A DNA stretch of 64,000 bases from Enterobacter cloacae complex sp. R_G8 (GCF_024599795.1 NZ_CP102246.1:2542001-2606000); one strand, 5' to 3'; shown: positions 9,147 through 18,436, counted from the stretch's first letter. Translations and numbers: made by a program. The notes: a model not told the origin generated them from the sequence alone.

Positions 9147-10082
9147 ATGATGAGCAACGTTGAAACCATTAAAGTGGTCCCTGCGCGTTATCCGCTGCGG
9201 GCCGTCGGTGCCGTGGTGGCGCTGTTTGTCCTGGCGGTCGTTATCCAGTCCGTCGCCTTTAACCCGCGCTGGGAGTGGTCTGTGTTTGCCCGCTGGTTCT
9301 TCGACCCGGTGATCCTTGAAGGCGTTGGCCAGACATTACTGCTGACACTGATCGGCACCGCGCTGAGCGTGGTTTTCGGCGGTATGCTGGCGCTGGCGAG
9401 ACTCTCCTCATCCTGGCTGCTGAGCAGCCTGGCCTGGGGCTATATCTGGCTGTTTCGTTCGCTGCCGCTGATTGTGGTGCTGATCATCCTCTATAACTTT
9501 TCCTATCTCTACGACACGCTCTCCCTTGGGGTGCCGTTCACCGGCATAACCTGGGGCAGCTTTGAAACCATCAACGTGCTGGGGCAATTTTCCACTGCCG
9601 TTGTCGGGCTGACGCTGGTACAGAGCGCCTATACCGCGGAGATTATCCGCGGGGGCTTCCTCGGCGTGGATCATGGTCAGTATGAAGCGGCCGCTGCGCT
9701 GGGGCTACCGGCCTGGCGTCGTACGGTGCGGATCATTCTGCCGCAGGCGCTGCGCACCATTCTGCCGTCCGGGTTTAACGAAATCATCAGTCTCGCGAAG
9801 GGCACGGCGATGGTCTACGTGCTGGCAATGCCGGAACTGTTCTACACCATCCAGATGATTTACAACCGCACGCAGGAGGTGATCCCGCTGCTGATGGTGG
9901 GGGCCGCCTGGTACCTGGTGATTACCACCGTATTGTCCGCTATCCAGTATGGTGTTGAGCGGGGACTGGCCCGCAGCGAACGTCGCTCGGCGGTGAATCA
10001 GAACCGTACCCTCAGCCGTACCCGTTCCCGTTCCGTCACCACCACGCCCGCACAGGAGCCCGTCCATGCAAGCCTCTCATGA
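9147..10082 (+). CDS. Amino-acid-type ABC transporter permease
   Basis: A 311-residue membrane protein of the HisMQ/GlnP branch, with about five or six membrane spans and the cytoplasmic EAA loop EAAAALGLPAWRRTVRIILPQALR that couples to the ATPase. A hydrophilic N-terminal 15 residues and a Ser/Thr/Arg-rich tail (SRTRSRSVTTTP) flank the core. ATGATG gives two possible starts (9147 or 9150) after GAGGAACG. The 3' end overlaps the ATPase start by 17 bases. It is the only permease of the system, so it probably works as a homodimer. Confidence 0.9.
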   Translation: MMSNVETIKVVPARYPLRAVGAVVALFVLAVVIQSVAFNPRWEWSVFARWFFDPVILEGVGQTLLLTLIGTALSVVFGGMLALARLSSSWLLSSLAWGYIWLFRSLPLIVVLIILYNFSYLYDTLSLGVPFTGITWGSFETINVLGQFSTAVVGLTLVQSAYTAEIIRGGFLGVDHGQYEAAAALGLPAWRRTVRIILPQALRTILPSGFNEIISLAKGTAMVYVLAMPELFYTIQMIYNRTQEVIPLLMVGAAWYLVITTVLSAIQYGVERGLARSERRSAVNQNRTLSRTRSRSVTTTPAQEPVHASLS

Positions 10083-10839
10083 AGGACATATTTCCATTAC
10101 CGGCGTCAGTAAATTCTTTGGTCGCCATAAAGCGCTCGATAACGTGTCGCTTGAGATCCCACCGGGTTCCGTCACGGTGATCCTCGGACCGTCCGGCTCT
10201 GGTAAATCGACCCTGTTGCGCACAATCAACCACCTGGAGCGCGTTGACGAAGGGTTTATTCAGATTGACGGGGATTACATCGGCTACCGCCGTCGGGGTG
10301 ACAAACTCTACGAGTTAAAAGAGAAAGAGATCCTTAAACAGCGCGTCAATGTCGGTTATGTGTTCCAGAACTTTAACCTCTTCCCGCATCTCACGGTGCT
10401 GGAAAACCTGATTGAAGCGCCCATCGCCCATAAAAAACTGAGCAAAAAAGAGGCCGTTGAGCGGGCATACAGCCTGCTGGATGTGGTGGGGCTGCGTGAT
10501 AAAGCAGATGCCTGGTCGCGCCATCTCTCCGGCGGGCAGCAGCAGCGTATCGCCATTGCCCGCGCGCTGGCGCTGCGTCCGCGGGTCATGCTGTTTGATG
10601 AACCCACCTCGGCGCTTGACCCGGAGCTGGTGGGCGAGGTGCTGGATGTCATCAAGAAACTCGCCCGTTCCGGCACCACGCTGGTGGTGGTCACCCATGA
10701 GATCGGCTTCGCCAGAGAAGTGGCGGATCAGGTGGTGTTTATGGTCGACGGTAAAATTGTGGAGCAAGGCAGCAGCGACGAGGTGCTGAACCGGCCATCG
10801 CACCCGCGAACGCGTCAGTTCCTTTCCCGAGTCCTGTAA
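10066..10839 (+). CDS. Amino-acid ABC transporter ATP-binding protein
   Basis: A 257-residue ABC ATPase of the polar amino acid class. It has Walker [10 protein letters not shown] (residues 41-49), a Q-loop in [19 protein letters not shown], signature LSGGQQQR, Walker [15 protein letters not shown] and the switch histidine in [19 protein letters not shown]. An insertion after the first strands ([19 protein letters not shown]) is typical of this branch. It overlaps the permease gene by 17 bases and precedes the second binding protein by nine, consistent with one polycistronic importer. Confidence 0.92.
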   Translation: MQASHEGHISITGVSKFFGRHKALDNVSLEIPPGSVTVILGPSGSGKSTLLRTINHLERVDEGFIQIDGDYIGYRRRGDKLYELKEKEILKQRVNVGYVFQNFNLFPHLTVLENLIEAPIAHKKLSKKEAVERAYSLLDVVGLRDKADAWSRHLSGGQQQRIAIARALALRPRVMLFDEPTSALDPELVGEVLDVIKKLARSGTTLVVVTHEIGFAREVADQVVFMVDGKIVEQGSSDEVLNRPSHPRTRQFLSRVL

Positions 10840-10848
10840 GGAGTTCCG

Positions 10849-11736
10849 ATGAAATATGGACTTTTAGCGGGGCTGGCTTTTACCGCCGCCAGTCATGCCA
10901 GCATTGATTTAAAGGCCAACGAGCAGCCGCTGCCGGTGACGGTGGATCCGCAGGCGGTGGCGAGGATCCCCGCTCATTACAAATTTGTTGAGCCGGGAAC
11001 GCTCACGGTGGCCATTTCCGCGCTTAATTCACCGCCGCTGGCGCTGCTGGCCAGCGATAATCGGACGCGTATCGGCAGCGACCCGGATATCGCCCGGCTG
11101 CTGGCGGGCAGCCTGGGGCTAAAACTGAAGCTCGTTCCTACGGCCTGGGAAGACTGGCCGCTGGGGATCACCTCCGGGCGCTATGACGTAGCGCTGGTAA
11201 ACATTGCGGTGACCGAACAGCGCAAAGAGAAGTTTGATTTTGCGACCTATCGCGTCGATTCGCTGGCGTTTACGGTGAAATCCACCAGTCAGGTGCAGTC
11301 GATTAAGGGCCCTGAAGATCTTGCGGGTAAAAAGGTCATTGTTGGCTCTGGCACCAATCAGGAGCGCATCCTGTTGGGCTGGAACGAGGAGAACAAAAAG
11401 GCCGGACGTGAACCCGCGCTGCCGGTGTACCTGACGGACGATGCCTCGGGCAATCTCTATATTCAGTCCGGCCGGGCGGATGTGTTCTTCGGGCCGCAGT
11501 CGGTCGCGGCGTATAAAGCCGCGCTGACCGGCAAAACGCGCGTTGTCGGGCTGGGCCCGAAAAAAGCGTATGTCGCCACCACCACCAAAAAAGGCAATCA
11601 ACTGGTCTACGCCCTGCAGGCCGCACTGGATGGTGCGATCGCGCGCGGGGAGTATCAGAAGGTGCTGGCACGCTGGGGGGAGCAGGGCGAAGCGGTGGCA
11701 CAATCGGAGGTTAACCCGCCTGGGATCACGTATTAA
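10849..11736 (+). CDS. Second amino-acid-type ABC binding protein (paralogue of 7689-8621)
   Basis: A 295-residue family 3 binding protein. Long segments parallel the first copy: WEDWPLG in both, RKEKFDFATYR in both, VGSGTNQE in both, and matching ends (RWGEQGE..SEVNPPGI here, RWGEGVE..SEVNPAGL there). The signal peptide is short (MKYGLLAGLAFTAASHA). AAGGAG precedes the ATG. It is the last gene of the operon; the two receptors probably arose by local duplication and may recognise different thioether amino acids. A 41-base gap with its own GAGAGGG site separates it from yncG. Confidence 0.87.
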   Translation: MKYGLLAGLAFTAASHASIDLKANEQPLPVTVDPQAVARIPAHYKFVEPGTLTVAISALNSPPLALLASDNRTRIGSDPDIARLLAGSLGLKLKLVPTAWEDWPLGITSGRYDVALVNIAVTEQRKEKFDFATYRVDSLAFTVKSTSQVQSIKGPEDLAGKKVIVGSGTNQERILLGWNEENKKAGREPALPVYLTDDASGNLYIQSGRADVFFGPQSVAAYKAALTGKTRVVGLGPKKAYVATTTKKGNQLVYALQAALDGAIARGEYQKVLARWGEQGEAVAQSEVNPPGITY

Positions 11737-11777
11737 TTGTGCTCTACACTTAGGATTTTCACTCCTGAGAGGGCAAC

Positions 11778-12395
11778 ATGATCAAACTCTATGGCGTACC
11801 CGGCTGGGGCTCGGCAATCAGTGAAGTGATGCTGACCCTGGCAGACATTCCTTACCAGTTTATTAACGTGGACGGGTTTGACCAGCCCGGTCCTCAGCGT
11901 GAACTGTTGCAAAAGCTTAACCCGCTGTGTCAGGTGCCTACACTGGCGCTGGAAAATGGCGCGATCATGACCGAAACGGCCGCCATCGGCCTGATGGTGC
12001 TCGACAGGTGTCCCGATCTGGCGCCGCCCGTCGGGCAGGCAGAACGTCAGCAGTTTCAGCGTCTGCTGATCTGGTTCGTGGCGAACGTCTATCCGACGTT
12101 TACTTACGCAGACTATCCCGAACGCTGGGTACCGGATGCGCCGGAACAGCTGCAGAAAAACTGCATCGAATACCGCAAATCCCTCTATTTATGGTTCGAA
12201 AGCCAACTCAAAGCTGCCCCGTTTGCGCTGGGTGAGCGACTTACGCTGCTTGACGTCTATATTGCGGTGGCGCGTAGCTGGGGTCCACGGCACGAATGGT
12301 TCGCAACCAATACGCCAAAATTGACGGCCATTGCAGATATCGTGTGCGGGCTGCCTGAACTGCACAAGGTGTTAAAGGCAAATACGATTATCTGA
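11778..12395 (+). CDS. yncG: Glutathione S-transferase family protein YncG
   Basis: A 205-residue GST. The N-terminal thioredoxin-fold half starts [21 protein letters not shown] and includes [19 protein letters not shown], the cis-Pro and glutathione gamma-glutamyl binding (E-T/S) region. The C-terminal all-alpha domain includes [14 protein letters not shown]. The length equals E. coli YncG, and its position near ansP and pptA is conserved apart from the inserted operon. A Ser in GWGSA could serve as the catalytic residue, as in bacterial GSTs. A role in glutathione-linked detoxification is general to the family; the specific substrate is unknown. Confidence 0.83.
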   Translation: MIKLYGVPGWGSAISEVMLTLADIPYQFINVDGFDQPGPQRELLQKLNPLCQVPTLALENGAIMTETAAIGLMVLDRCPDLAPPVGQAERQQFQRLLIWFVANVYPTFTYADYPERWVPDAPEQLQKNCIEYRKSLYLWFESQLKAAPFALGERLTLLDVYIAVARSWGPRHEWFATNTPKLTAIADIVCGLPELHKVLKANTII

Positions 12396-12432
12396 TAACG
12401 TGGAACCCTTATTCATAACAGGAAGCCTGCAC

Positions 12433-12663
12433 ATGCCACATGTAGATATCAAAAGTTTTCCCCGGGATATGAACGACGAACAAAAAAACGCACTGGCGGC
12501 GGATATTGCTGAGGTGATAATTCGTCATTTCAACAGCAAAGACAGTTCAGTATCGATCGCGTTGAGCCAGGTTAATCCTGAGGACTGGAAAGCGCAGGTC
12601 TGGGATACCGAAATTGGCCCGCAGATGGATACGCTGATTAAAAAGCCGGGTTATTCAATGTAA
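12433..12663 (+). CDS. pptA: 4-oxalocrotonate tautomerase family enzyme PptA
   Basis: A 76-residue product starting at the ATG at 12433 (AGGAAG seven bases upstream), giving MPHVDIKSF. After Met removal Pro1 is the catalytic base of the tautomerase superfamily. The sequence ([22 protein letters not shown], then IKKPGYSM) follows E. coli PptA/YdcE closely and has its length. PptA forms a dimer and tautomerises enol-keto phenylpyruvates in vitro; the cellular role is open. An in-frame start at 12400 would bury Pro1 behind 11 residues and is rejected. Confidence 0.92.
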   Translation: MPHVDIKSFPRDMNDEQKNALAADIAEVIIRHFNSKDSSVSIALSQVNPEDWKAQVWDTEIGPQMDTLIKKPGYSM

Positions 12664-12670
12664 GATTTTA

Positions 12671-12700
12671 GCCGGGAAGCCGCTTTGCTTACCCGGCATT
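12671..12700. terminator. Palindromic hairpin after pptA
   Basis: GCCGGG..CCCGGC with inner AAGC/GCTT forms a GC-rich stem just after the pptA stop. No long T-run follows on the plus strand, so it may act as a REP-like stabilising hairpin or a weak terminator. Confidence 0.5.
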
Positions 12701-12839
12701 TACGCCTCTCGCGACCTTTCGCAAAAATCGACAATACGATCCTGTGACACTTCCGTTACACTTTGCTTCCCTAAAACTTTCACGAAATCATCTGGTAAGC
12801 ACAGCAGTTGCGTTAAATTAAGTACAGGATAATTTTCTG

Positions 12840-13841
12840 ATGACAAAATTACCTCAGTTTTCACTCGCCTTTTTTCATCCTCGTTACTGGCTCAGCTGGA
12901 CAGGCATTGCAGCGCTCTGGTGCATTGTGCAGCTCCCGTATCCCCTTTTATTGAGAATCGGACACGGCCTTGGGCGTCTGGCCATGCGTTTGCTACCGCG
13001 TCGTGTAGACATCGCTCGCCGCAACCTTGAGCTCTGTTTTCCCGATATGAAAAAGGCTGAACGCGAACATTTACTGCAGCGTAATTTTGAATCGGTTGGT
13101 ATGGGCGTTATCGAAACCGGGATGGCCTGGTTCTGGCCAGACTGGCGGGTACGCAAATGCTTTAGCGTCAGTGGGTATGAGCATATGGAAGAGGCGCGGG
13201 CGCGTGGAAATGGCGTAGTGCTTATCGGTATGCATTTTCTTACCCTGGAACTGGGTGCCAGAATATTTGGCATGCTCAACCCGGGTGTCGGGGTTTATCG
13301 CCCTAACAATAATGCGCTGCTGGACTGGCTGCAGACGCGCGGCCGTCTGCGCTCAAATAAAACCATGCTGGATCGCTATGACCTGAAGGGGATGATCCGC
13401 GCCCTGAAGCAGAATGATATTCTGTGGTACGCCCCGGATCACGACTACGGCAAAACCAACAGCGTGTTTGTGCCGTTCTTTGCGGTTCCTGACGCCGCGA
13501 CAACTGCCGGAAGTTACATGCTGGTGAAGAGCGCCAGACCGGCGGTGATCCCGTTCGTTCCACGCAGAAAGGCAGACGGCAGCGGTTATGAACTGATTAT
13601 TCTTGGCGATATCGGCGAAACGCTGCAGGGCGGTGATAAAGCGTCGGTAGCCACACAGATGAACAGGGCGATTGAGCGCGCGGTGCTGATGGCGCCGGAG
13701 CAGTATATGTGGTTGCACCGACGCTTCAAAACCCGTCCTGAAGGCCAGCCGGACAGATATGCGCGCAAAAAAAGCGTGGTCATTTCCAACAGAACCGTAT
13801 CTACAGGCGACATGCCTGAACAGTCAGGCATTCAGCACTAA
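12840..13841 (+). CDS. Kdo2-lipid IVA secondary acyltransferase, LpxL/LpxP family
   Basis: A 333-residue inner-membrane acyltransferase. The start [19 protein letters not shown] is the LpxL/LpxP membrane anchor. [30 protein letters not shown], the catalytic HX4E in [36 protein letters not shown] and [19 protein letters not shown] are all intact. It adds a secondary acyl chain to lipid A precursor using acyl-ACP. It cannot be told from sequence alone whether it transfers laurate, myristate or palmitoleate. About 25 extra residues after the usual end ([15 protein letters not shown]..) are unusual compared with E. coli LpxL (306 aa). The gene stands alone between pptA and a malic enzyme, not at an lpxL or lpxP locus. 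Confidence 0.88.
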   Translation: MTKLPQFSLAFFHPRYWLSWTGIAALWCIVQLPYPLLLRIGHGLGRLAMRLLPRRVDIARRNLELCFPDMKKAEREHLLQRNFESVGMGVIETGMAWFWPDWRVRKCFSVSGYEHMEEARARGNGVVLIGMHFLTLELGARIFGMLNPGVGVYRPNNNALLDWLQTRGRLRSNKTMLDRYDLKGMIRALKQNDILWYAPDHDYGKTNSVFVPFFAVPDAATTAGSYMLVKSARPAVIPFVPRRKADGSGYELIILGDIGETLQGGDKASVATQMNRAIERAVLMAPEQYMWLHRRFKTRPEGQPDRYARKKSVVISNRTVSTGDMPEQSGIQH

Positions 13842-13844
13842 AGT

Positions 13845-13870
13845 CTGCCCTCACCGTAACGTGAGGGCAG
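13845..13870. terminator. Bidirectional terminator hairpin
   Basis: CTGCCCTCAC/GTGAGGGCAG is a perfect 10-bp inverted repeat with a six-base loop, between the convergent acyltransferase and malic enzyme genes. Confidence 0.8.
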
Positions 13871-13878
13871 GCTGACGG

Positions 13879-15564
13879 CTACAGCGCGGCCCGGCGGTAC
13901 GGCGCATAATCCGCTTGCCACCAGGTCTCTTCAATCCGCGCCAGCAACATCTCATCCTCCATGGCTGGCGCAACACCTTGCTCAATGGCCGCTCTGGCGA
14001 CGGCAAACGCGATATGGCGTGACACCGTTTCTATATGATCCACCGGCGGCAATAACCCACCTTTTTCAGTCATCACCAGCGGCGACTGTGCGGCCAGGCT
14101 GCGGCTTGCCGCCATCAGCATCTCCTCGGTGACCCGGCGTGCATGGCAGGCCAGAATACCCAGCCCCAGCCCGGGGAATACATAGGCATTATTACACTGG
14201 GCAATATCGTACTGTTCGTCCTGCCAGAACACCGGAGCAAACGGGCTGCCGGTGGCGACGAGTGCGGCGCCCTGTGTCCAGGCAATGAGATCCTGCGGTT
14301 GCGCCTCCGCACGTGATGTGGGGTTAGAAAGCGGCATAATCACCGGACGCGGGCAGTGGCGATGCATCTCTTTTACAATCTCTTCGCTGAAGAGGCCCGG
14401 CTGGCCTGAGACCCCAATCATGACCGTCGGATGCGCGTTTTTAACCACGTCCAGCAGCGAAATATTGTTCGACTCAACCTGCCAGTCGCGGATCGCCTCG
14501 CGCGCCGTGAGCAGGTTTTTCTGGAAGTCGAGGAGGTTGGTCATATCGTCAGTCAGCAGGCCAAAGCGATCGACCATAAAGACCCGACTGCGGGCTTCGG
14601 CTTCGGTCAGACCGTCATCCACCATCAGCGCCACGATTTTTTCGGCGATGCCGCAACCGGCGGATCCGCTCCCCAGGAAGACCACGCGCTGATCGCGAAC
14701 ACGGGTCCCGGCAGCATGGGCGGCAGCAATCAGCGTGCCCGCGGTCACGGCGGCGGTACCCTGGATATCGTCGTTGAAACAGCACAGCTGGTCGCGGTAG
14801 CGCTGCAGAAGTCTGGTCGCGTTTTTCTGCGCGAAATCCTCAAACTGCAGCAATACATTGGGCCAGCGCTGCTTCACGGTACTGATAAACATGTCCATAA
14901 ATTCCGCATACTGATCATCGCTAATGCGTGGATGACGCCAGCCCATATACATCGGATCGTCCAGATGCTGCTGATTATTGGTACCGACATCCAGCATAAT
15001 CGGCAGGGTAGACGCCGGGTGGATCCCACCGCAGGCGGTATATAACGAGAGTTTTCCAATGGGTATTCCCATCCCGCCGATCCCCTGATCGCCGAGTCCC
15101 AGAATGCGCTCCCCGTCGGTCACAACGATGACGCGAATATCATTGCGTGAGAAACTCTGCAGCATCTCATCAATACGATGACGATTGGGCCATGAAATAA
15201 AGAGCCCCCGCGCGCGGCGATAAATTGTCGAGAAGTGTTCGCAGGCTTCACCTACCGTTGGAGTATAGATAATGGGTAACGTCTCTTTCAGGTGCGAACG
15301 CAGCAGGTTGTAAAACAGAGTCTCATTAGTATCCTGTATATTTCGCAGATAAACGTGGCGGGAAATATCGCTTTTAAAATGACAGAATTGTACCCAGGCG
15401 CGTTCGGTTTGCTCCTCGATACTTTCAACGTTGTGTGGCAACAAACCGTGCAGATTAAAGTTATCGCGTTCTTCTTTAATAAATGCGAGTCCTTTATTTA
15501 ATAACGGGTTTTCCAGTAACACAGCGCCGCTATAAGGGGTATACAGTACTTCTTTGCGAGGCAT
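13879..15564 (-). CDS. NAD-dependent malic enzyme paralogue (MaeA/SfcA-like)
   Basis: A 561-residue malic enzyme: malate + NAD+ to pyruvate + CO2 + NADH, requiring a divalent metal. It has YTPTVGEAC (active-site Tyr region), [34 protein letters not shown], the metal-binding [11 protein letters not shown] and [12 protein letters not shown], and the dinucleotide fold [18 protein letters not shown] second full malic enzyme, the syntenic maeA, lies at 56646-58343, so this is the extra copy. It is divergent from a 2-hydroxycarboxylate transporter 378 bases away. That pairing suggests a malate (or citrate/lactate) uptake and decarboxylation module like the maeN-plus-malic-enzyme pairs of other bacteria. 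AGGAG precedes the ATG at 15564. Confidence 0.9.
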   Translation of the reverse strand: MPRKEVLYTPYSGAVLLENPLLNKGLAFIKEERDNFNLHGLLPHNVESIEEQTERAWVQFCHFKSDISRHVYLRNIQDTNETLFYNLLRSHLKETLPIIYTPTVGEACEHFSTIYRRARGLFISWPNRHRIDEMLQSFSRNDIRVIVVTDGERILGLGDQGIGGMGIPIGKLSLYTACGGIHPASTLPIMLDVGTNNQQHLDDPMYMGWRHPRISDDQYAEFMDMFISTVKQRWPNVLLQFEDFAQKNATRLLQRYRDQLCCFNDDIQGTAAVTAGTLIAAAHAAGTRVRDQRVVFLGSGSAGCGIAEKIVALMVDDGLTEAEARSRVFMVDRFGLLTDDMTNLLDFQKNLLTAREAIRDWQVESNNISLLDVVKNAHPTVMIGVSGQPGLFSEEIVKEMHRHCPRPVIMPLSNPTSRAEAQPQDLIAWTQGAALVATGSPFAPVFWQDEQYDIAQCNNAYVFPGLGLGILACHARRVTEEMLMAASRSLAAQSPLVMTEKGGLLPPVDHIETVSRHIAFAVARAAIEQGVAPAMEDEMLLARIEETWWQADYAPYRRAAL

Positions 15565-15942
15565 GAATGACTCCTGAATTTCAATAATCGGATAAGGTTC
15601 AGTTGCAGGCGCAGGTTTATTTATGTCTGTCGTTTCGCGCTAATCTAGCGGTTAAGAATCATAGGCGTAGTGATAACGGTCACAGTCTTTCTGGTTTAAT
15701 TAATTTCAAAACACCGATGTGGCGATTAAAAACTTTAGTTACGAAAAGATGAATTAAGTTATTTAAAAAGAAATTCTCGTGCTGTTCACATTTCCGGCGA
15801 AATCGCCATGCTAATTTCTCGATGAACCATTTTTATAAATGGCTGTTTGAATATTATTAAATATTAGAGCTTTATTAAATACAGGCTAATTACGATTTTT
15901 TTCATGTTTATTTATATCCGAACCTACTAATCCGGTGATTAT
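15565..15942. promoter_or_regulatory. Divergent control region, malic enzyme / 2-HCT transporter
   Basis: This AT-rich 378-base spacer contains no gene. TTATTAAATA occurs twice in direct orientation at 15854-15863 and 15872-15881, start to start 18 bases, about 60-90 bases before the transporter start. A pair of AT-rich repeats like this resembles sites of response regulators such as CitB/DcuR, but the regulator gene is not in the window. Confidence 0.5.
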
Positions 15943-17271
15943 ATGAAAGATAATTCTGTAACCACATCTCCAGTCGCTTCACGTGTTGCTTTTGGGTTGA
16001 GCAATGCGGAAGTCGGCGCGGTCCCGTTGATGCTGTTTGTCGGGATCGCGGTCATTGTGGCCACCTCCGCGTGGGCGGGGCTGCTGCCGAAAAACATGAT
16101 CGGTGGACTCGCGGTGATCATGACGCTCGGTTTTGCCTTTGCCAAAATTGGCCGACAGATCCCGGTGCTGAAAGATATTGGTGGCCCGGCAATATTGTGC
16201 CTGATGCTGCCTTCGGTGCTGGTCTACTTTGGCGTATTCGAGAAACACACCCTGGATACGGTTCACCTGTTGATGAAAGAGGCCAATTTGCTCTATTTCG
16301 TCATCGCCTGTCTGGTAGTGGGGAGCATTTTGGGGATGAACCGCGTGCTGCTGATCCAGGGGATGATCCGCATGTTCGTTCCACTGGTGGTAGGCACCCT
16401 GATGGCTGTGCTGAGCGGGTTAATTGTCGGCTCGCTGTTTGGCTATACGCCGTACCACACCTTCTTTTTCATCATCGTGCCGATTATCGGCGGCGGGATT
16501 GGAGAAGGTATTTTACCGCTGTCGCTGGCCTATTCGGCCATACTGGGCCAGACACCTGACGTCTATGTGGCGCAGCTTGCACCCGCCGCCGTAGTGGGGA
16601 ATATCTTCGCGATTATCTGTGCGGGTACGCTGGCACGCCTCGGAACAAAACGTCCTGCGCTGTCGGGAAATGGCATGTTAACCCGCAGCAAAGATGACAA
16701 TAGCCTGTTTGCCAGCGCCCAGAGCGTACAGCAAACCGATTTCCAGCTGATGGGTGGCGGGCTGCTGATGGTGTGTGCGTTTTTCATCGTTGGCGGACTG
16801 TTTGAGAAGCTGGTGCATATTCCCGGCCCGGTGCTGATGATCCTCATCGCCGTGCTGTGTAAATACTTCAGGGTGATCCCGGCCTCCATGGAGCAGGGGG
16901 CGCACAGCTGCTATAAATTTGTCTCCGCTGCGCTGGTCTGGCCGTTGATGATTGGCCTTGGCATGCTGTACGTGCCGCTGGAGAGCGTCGTGGCGGTCTT
17001 CTCCGTGGGATACGTGGTGGTGTGTGGTTCGATCGTGATGGCAATGGCGCTGAGCGGCTATTTTATTGCGTCGCGCCTGAATATGTATCCGGTGGAAGCG
17101 GCCATTGTCACCTGCTGTCATAGCGGGCTGGGCGGGACAGGGGACGTGGCGATTCTGTCTGCGTCGAACCGCATGTCGCTGATGCCGTTTGCCCAGATTG
17201 CGACCCGTATTGGCGGCGCATCGACAGTGATTTTCGCCACGATTCTGATGGGCTGGTTGATGGCGCACTGA
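15943..17271 (+). CDS. 2-hydroxycarboxylate transporter (CitS/CimH/MaeN family)
   Basis: A 442-residue, highly hydrophobic secondary transporter with the two GGxG re-entrant-loop signatures of the 2-HCT family: PIIGGGIGEGILPLS in the first half and CHSGLGGTGDVAILSASNRM in the second. The final SLMPFAQIATRIGGA contains the arginine that binds the substrate carboxylate. The family exchanges or co-transports citrate, malate or lactate with Na+ or H+. With a divergent malic enzyme, malate is the most likely substrate, but citrate or lactate cannot be excluded. A weak purine-rich site precedes the ATG. A strong hairpin follows the stop. Confidence 0.9.
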   Translation: MKDNSVTTSPVASRVAFGLSNAEVGAVPLMLFVGIAVIVATSAWAGLLPKNMIGGLAVIMTLGFAFAKIGRQIPVLKDIGGPAILCLMLPSVLVYFGVFEKHTLDTVHLLMKEANLLYFVIACLVVGSILGMNRVLLIQGMIRMFVPLVVGTLMAVLSGLIVGSLFGYTPYHTFFFIIVPIIGGGIGEGILPLSLAYSAILGQTPDVYVAQLAPAAVVGNIFAIICAGTLARLGTKRPALSGNGMLTRSKDDNSLFASAQSVQQTDFQLMGGGLLMVCAFFIVGGLFEKLVHIPGPVLMILIAVLCKYFRVIPASMEQGAHSCYKFVSAALVWPLMIGLGMLYVPLESVVAVFSVGYVVVCGSIVMAMALSGYFIASRLNMYPVEAAIVTCCHSGLGGTGDVAILSASNRMSLMPFAQIATRIGGASTVIFATILMGWLMAH

Positions 17272-17286
17272 TCGGAAATGTCAGGA

Positions 17287-17340
17287 GACTGAATCGCAAC
17301 GACATTTTCATCACGCCGTTGCGGTTCAGTCCTTTATAAA
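17287..17340 (+). terminator. Hairpin terminator after the transporter
   Basis: GACTGAATCGCAACG pairs with CGTTGCGGTTCAGTC (one mismatch-type pair) around a 15-base loop, followed by CTTTATAAA. It separates the transporter from the next gene. Confidence 0.72.
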
Positions 17341-17392
17341 TATCACCGTGCTGGATAGAATTACCGCATCCACAGCGACGGGATACCACACG

Positions 17393-18025
17393 ATGACCGG
17401 AAGAGTTGATTATCAGATTGAAAAATATCTCTTTACCGAGGCTGCCGAGCCGGAGCGTTTGACGCGTCAGTGGGCAGAGGTGATGGAAGAGTGTCGTGAG
17501 CAACAGTCTGGTGCAGAGGAGCGGCTGCGTCTGGCGTTGCTTAATGTGGATTACGTCACCAGCTTCGAGCTGCCCTTCAGGCTACTCCTCACCCGTGCCC
17601 CGCAGTTGATTGACGGCATCAGGAATGAACTTCAACTCAGTCAGAAAAATGTGCTGTTCAATGGCAAGCGGTTCGGCTGCGTGTATAGCCTTAAAATGAA
17701 TCTGGACGGGATCCCTGACGAATTTAGTTATCACCTGAAGACGCGTATCCAGCGAACTGATAGCGAGGGTGGGAGCGAAGTGCCTTACCGGCAAATAGCC
17801 CAGCAGGTCAAAGCCCCCCGCGAACGCCTTAAGTTAGCGCTGGAGAACGGGCTGCCAGTAACGGCACTTGACGGGCTGTTCTGGTTTGGCATTCAGCGCA
17901 TTGCGGCCGATGTGCAAAGGTTACGCAAAACAGGGATGAGTATTGTCACCTCCGAGACCGAGGTCTTTGATACCCTGACGAAGACCAGCCGGCAGATCCC
18001 GGTCTATCGCCTGGAAAAAGCGTAG
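17393..18025 (+). CDS. Unknown protein with C-terminal winged-helix-like (HTH_39-type) domain
   Basis: The product has 210 residues from the ATG at 17393, or 225 from a GTG at 17348; neither start has a strong ribosome site. The C-terminal third (PRERLKLALENGLPVTALDGLFWFGIQRIAADVQRLRKTGMSI) has the layout of the HTH_39 helix-turn-helix domain: helix, PVTALDGL turn, recognition-like IQRIAADVQRLRKTG, then a strand. The N-terminal half is charged and shows no motif I recognise. It lies beyond a terminator from the transporter and before the ArsR gene. It might regulate the malate module, but no sequence feature proves that. Confidence 0.6.
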   Translation: MTGRVDYQIEKYLFTEAAEPERLTRQWAEVMEECREQQSGAEERLRLALLNVDYVTSFELPFRLLLTRAPQLIDGIRNELQLSQKNVLFNGKRFGCVYSLKMNLDGIPDEFSYHLKTRIQRTDSEGGSEVPYRQIAQQVKAPRERLKLALENGLPVTALDGLFWFGIQRIAADVQRLRKTGMSIVTSETEVFDTLTKTSRQIPVYRLEKA

Positions 18026-18056
18026 CGTTGCCACGGATATTAATGTAACCGCAGGG

Positions 18057-18356
18057 CTACTCAGCCCGCAGCAAAATTGCCATCAGCCCTGGAAAACGGG
18101 CATCCAGATCGTCTCTTCGCAATGAAATCATATTCTCCCGCCCCTGCGGGCGTTGCCAGATAACGCCGCTGTCGCGCAGCACGCGCCAGTGGTGGGTCAT
18201 TGTCGATTTCACCACATCGTCCGGGCGCAGCGCGTTACAGCTGAGTTCGCTGCCATCGGCCAGTCTGCGGATAATCGACAGCCGGAGCGGGTTGCCGAGG
18301 GCAAACAGCACATTTTCCAGCAGTATTTGTTCAGGTTCAGGGTGGTTTGGGATCAT
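18057..18356 (-). CDS. ArsR-family transcriptional regulator
   Basis: A 99-residue winged-helix protein. LENVLFALGNPLRLSIIRRLADG is the ArsR alpha-1/alpha-2 start; KSTMTHHWRVLRDSGVIWQRPQGRENMISLRRDDLDARFPGL is the recognition helix and wing. The metal-binding ELCVCDL-type motif of classical ArsR is replaced by ELSCNAL, with a single cysteine, so metal sensing is doubtful. It is divergent from the extra EF-G gene with 161 bases between them; a palindrome in that gap may be its operator. It is likely a repressor of itself and the EF-G paralogue, by inference from arrangement. Confidence 0.85.
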   Translation of the reverse strand: MIPNHPEPEQILLENVLFALGNPLRLSIIRRLADGSELSCNALRPDDVVKSTMTHHWRVLRDSGVIWQRPQGRENMISLRRDDLDARFPGLMAILLRAE

Positions 18357-18436
18357 CGTTTTCCTGCGTCAACGTTCAGATTGAGCTATATCAACAATAG
18401 GTCAACCGTGAAAAAATAGTTCGATAATACTCGTAC

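Noticed and set aside
4223..11736. Genomic island or prophage carrying the yxe-like operon
   Set aside because: No integrase, transposase, tRNA target or direct repeats at the ends; composition is like the backbone.
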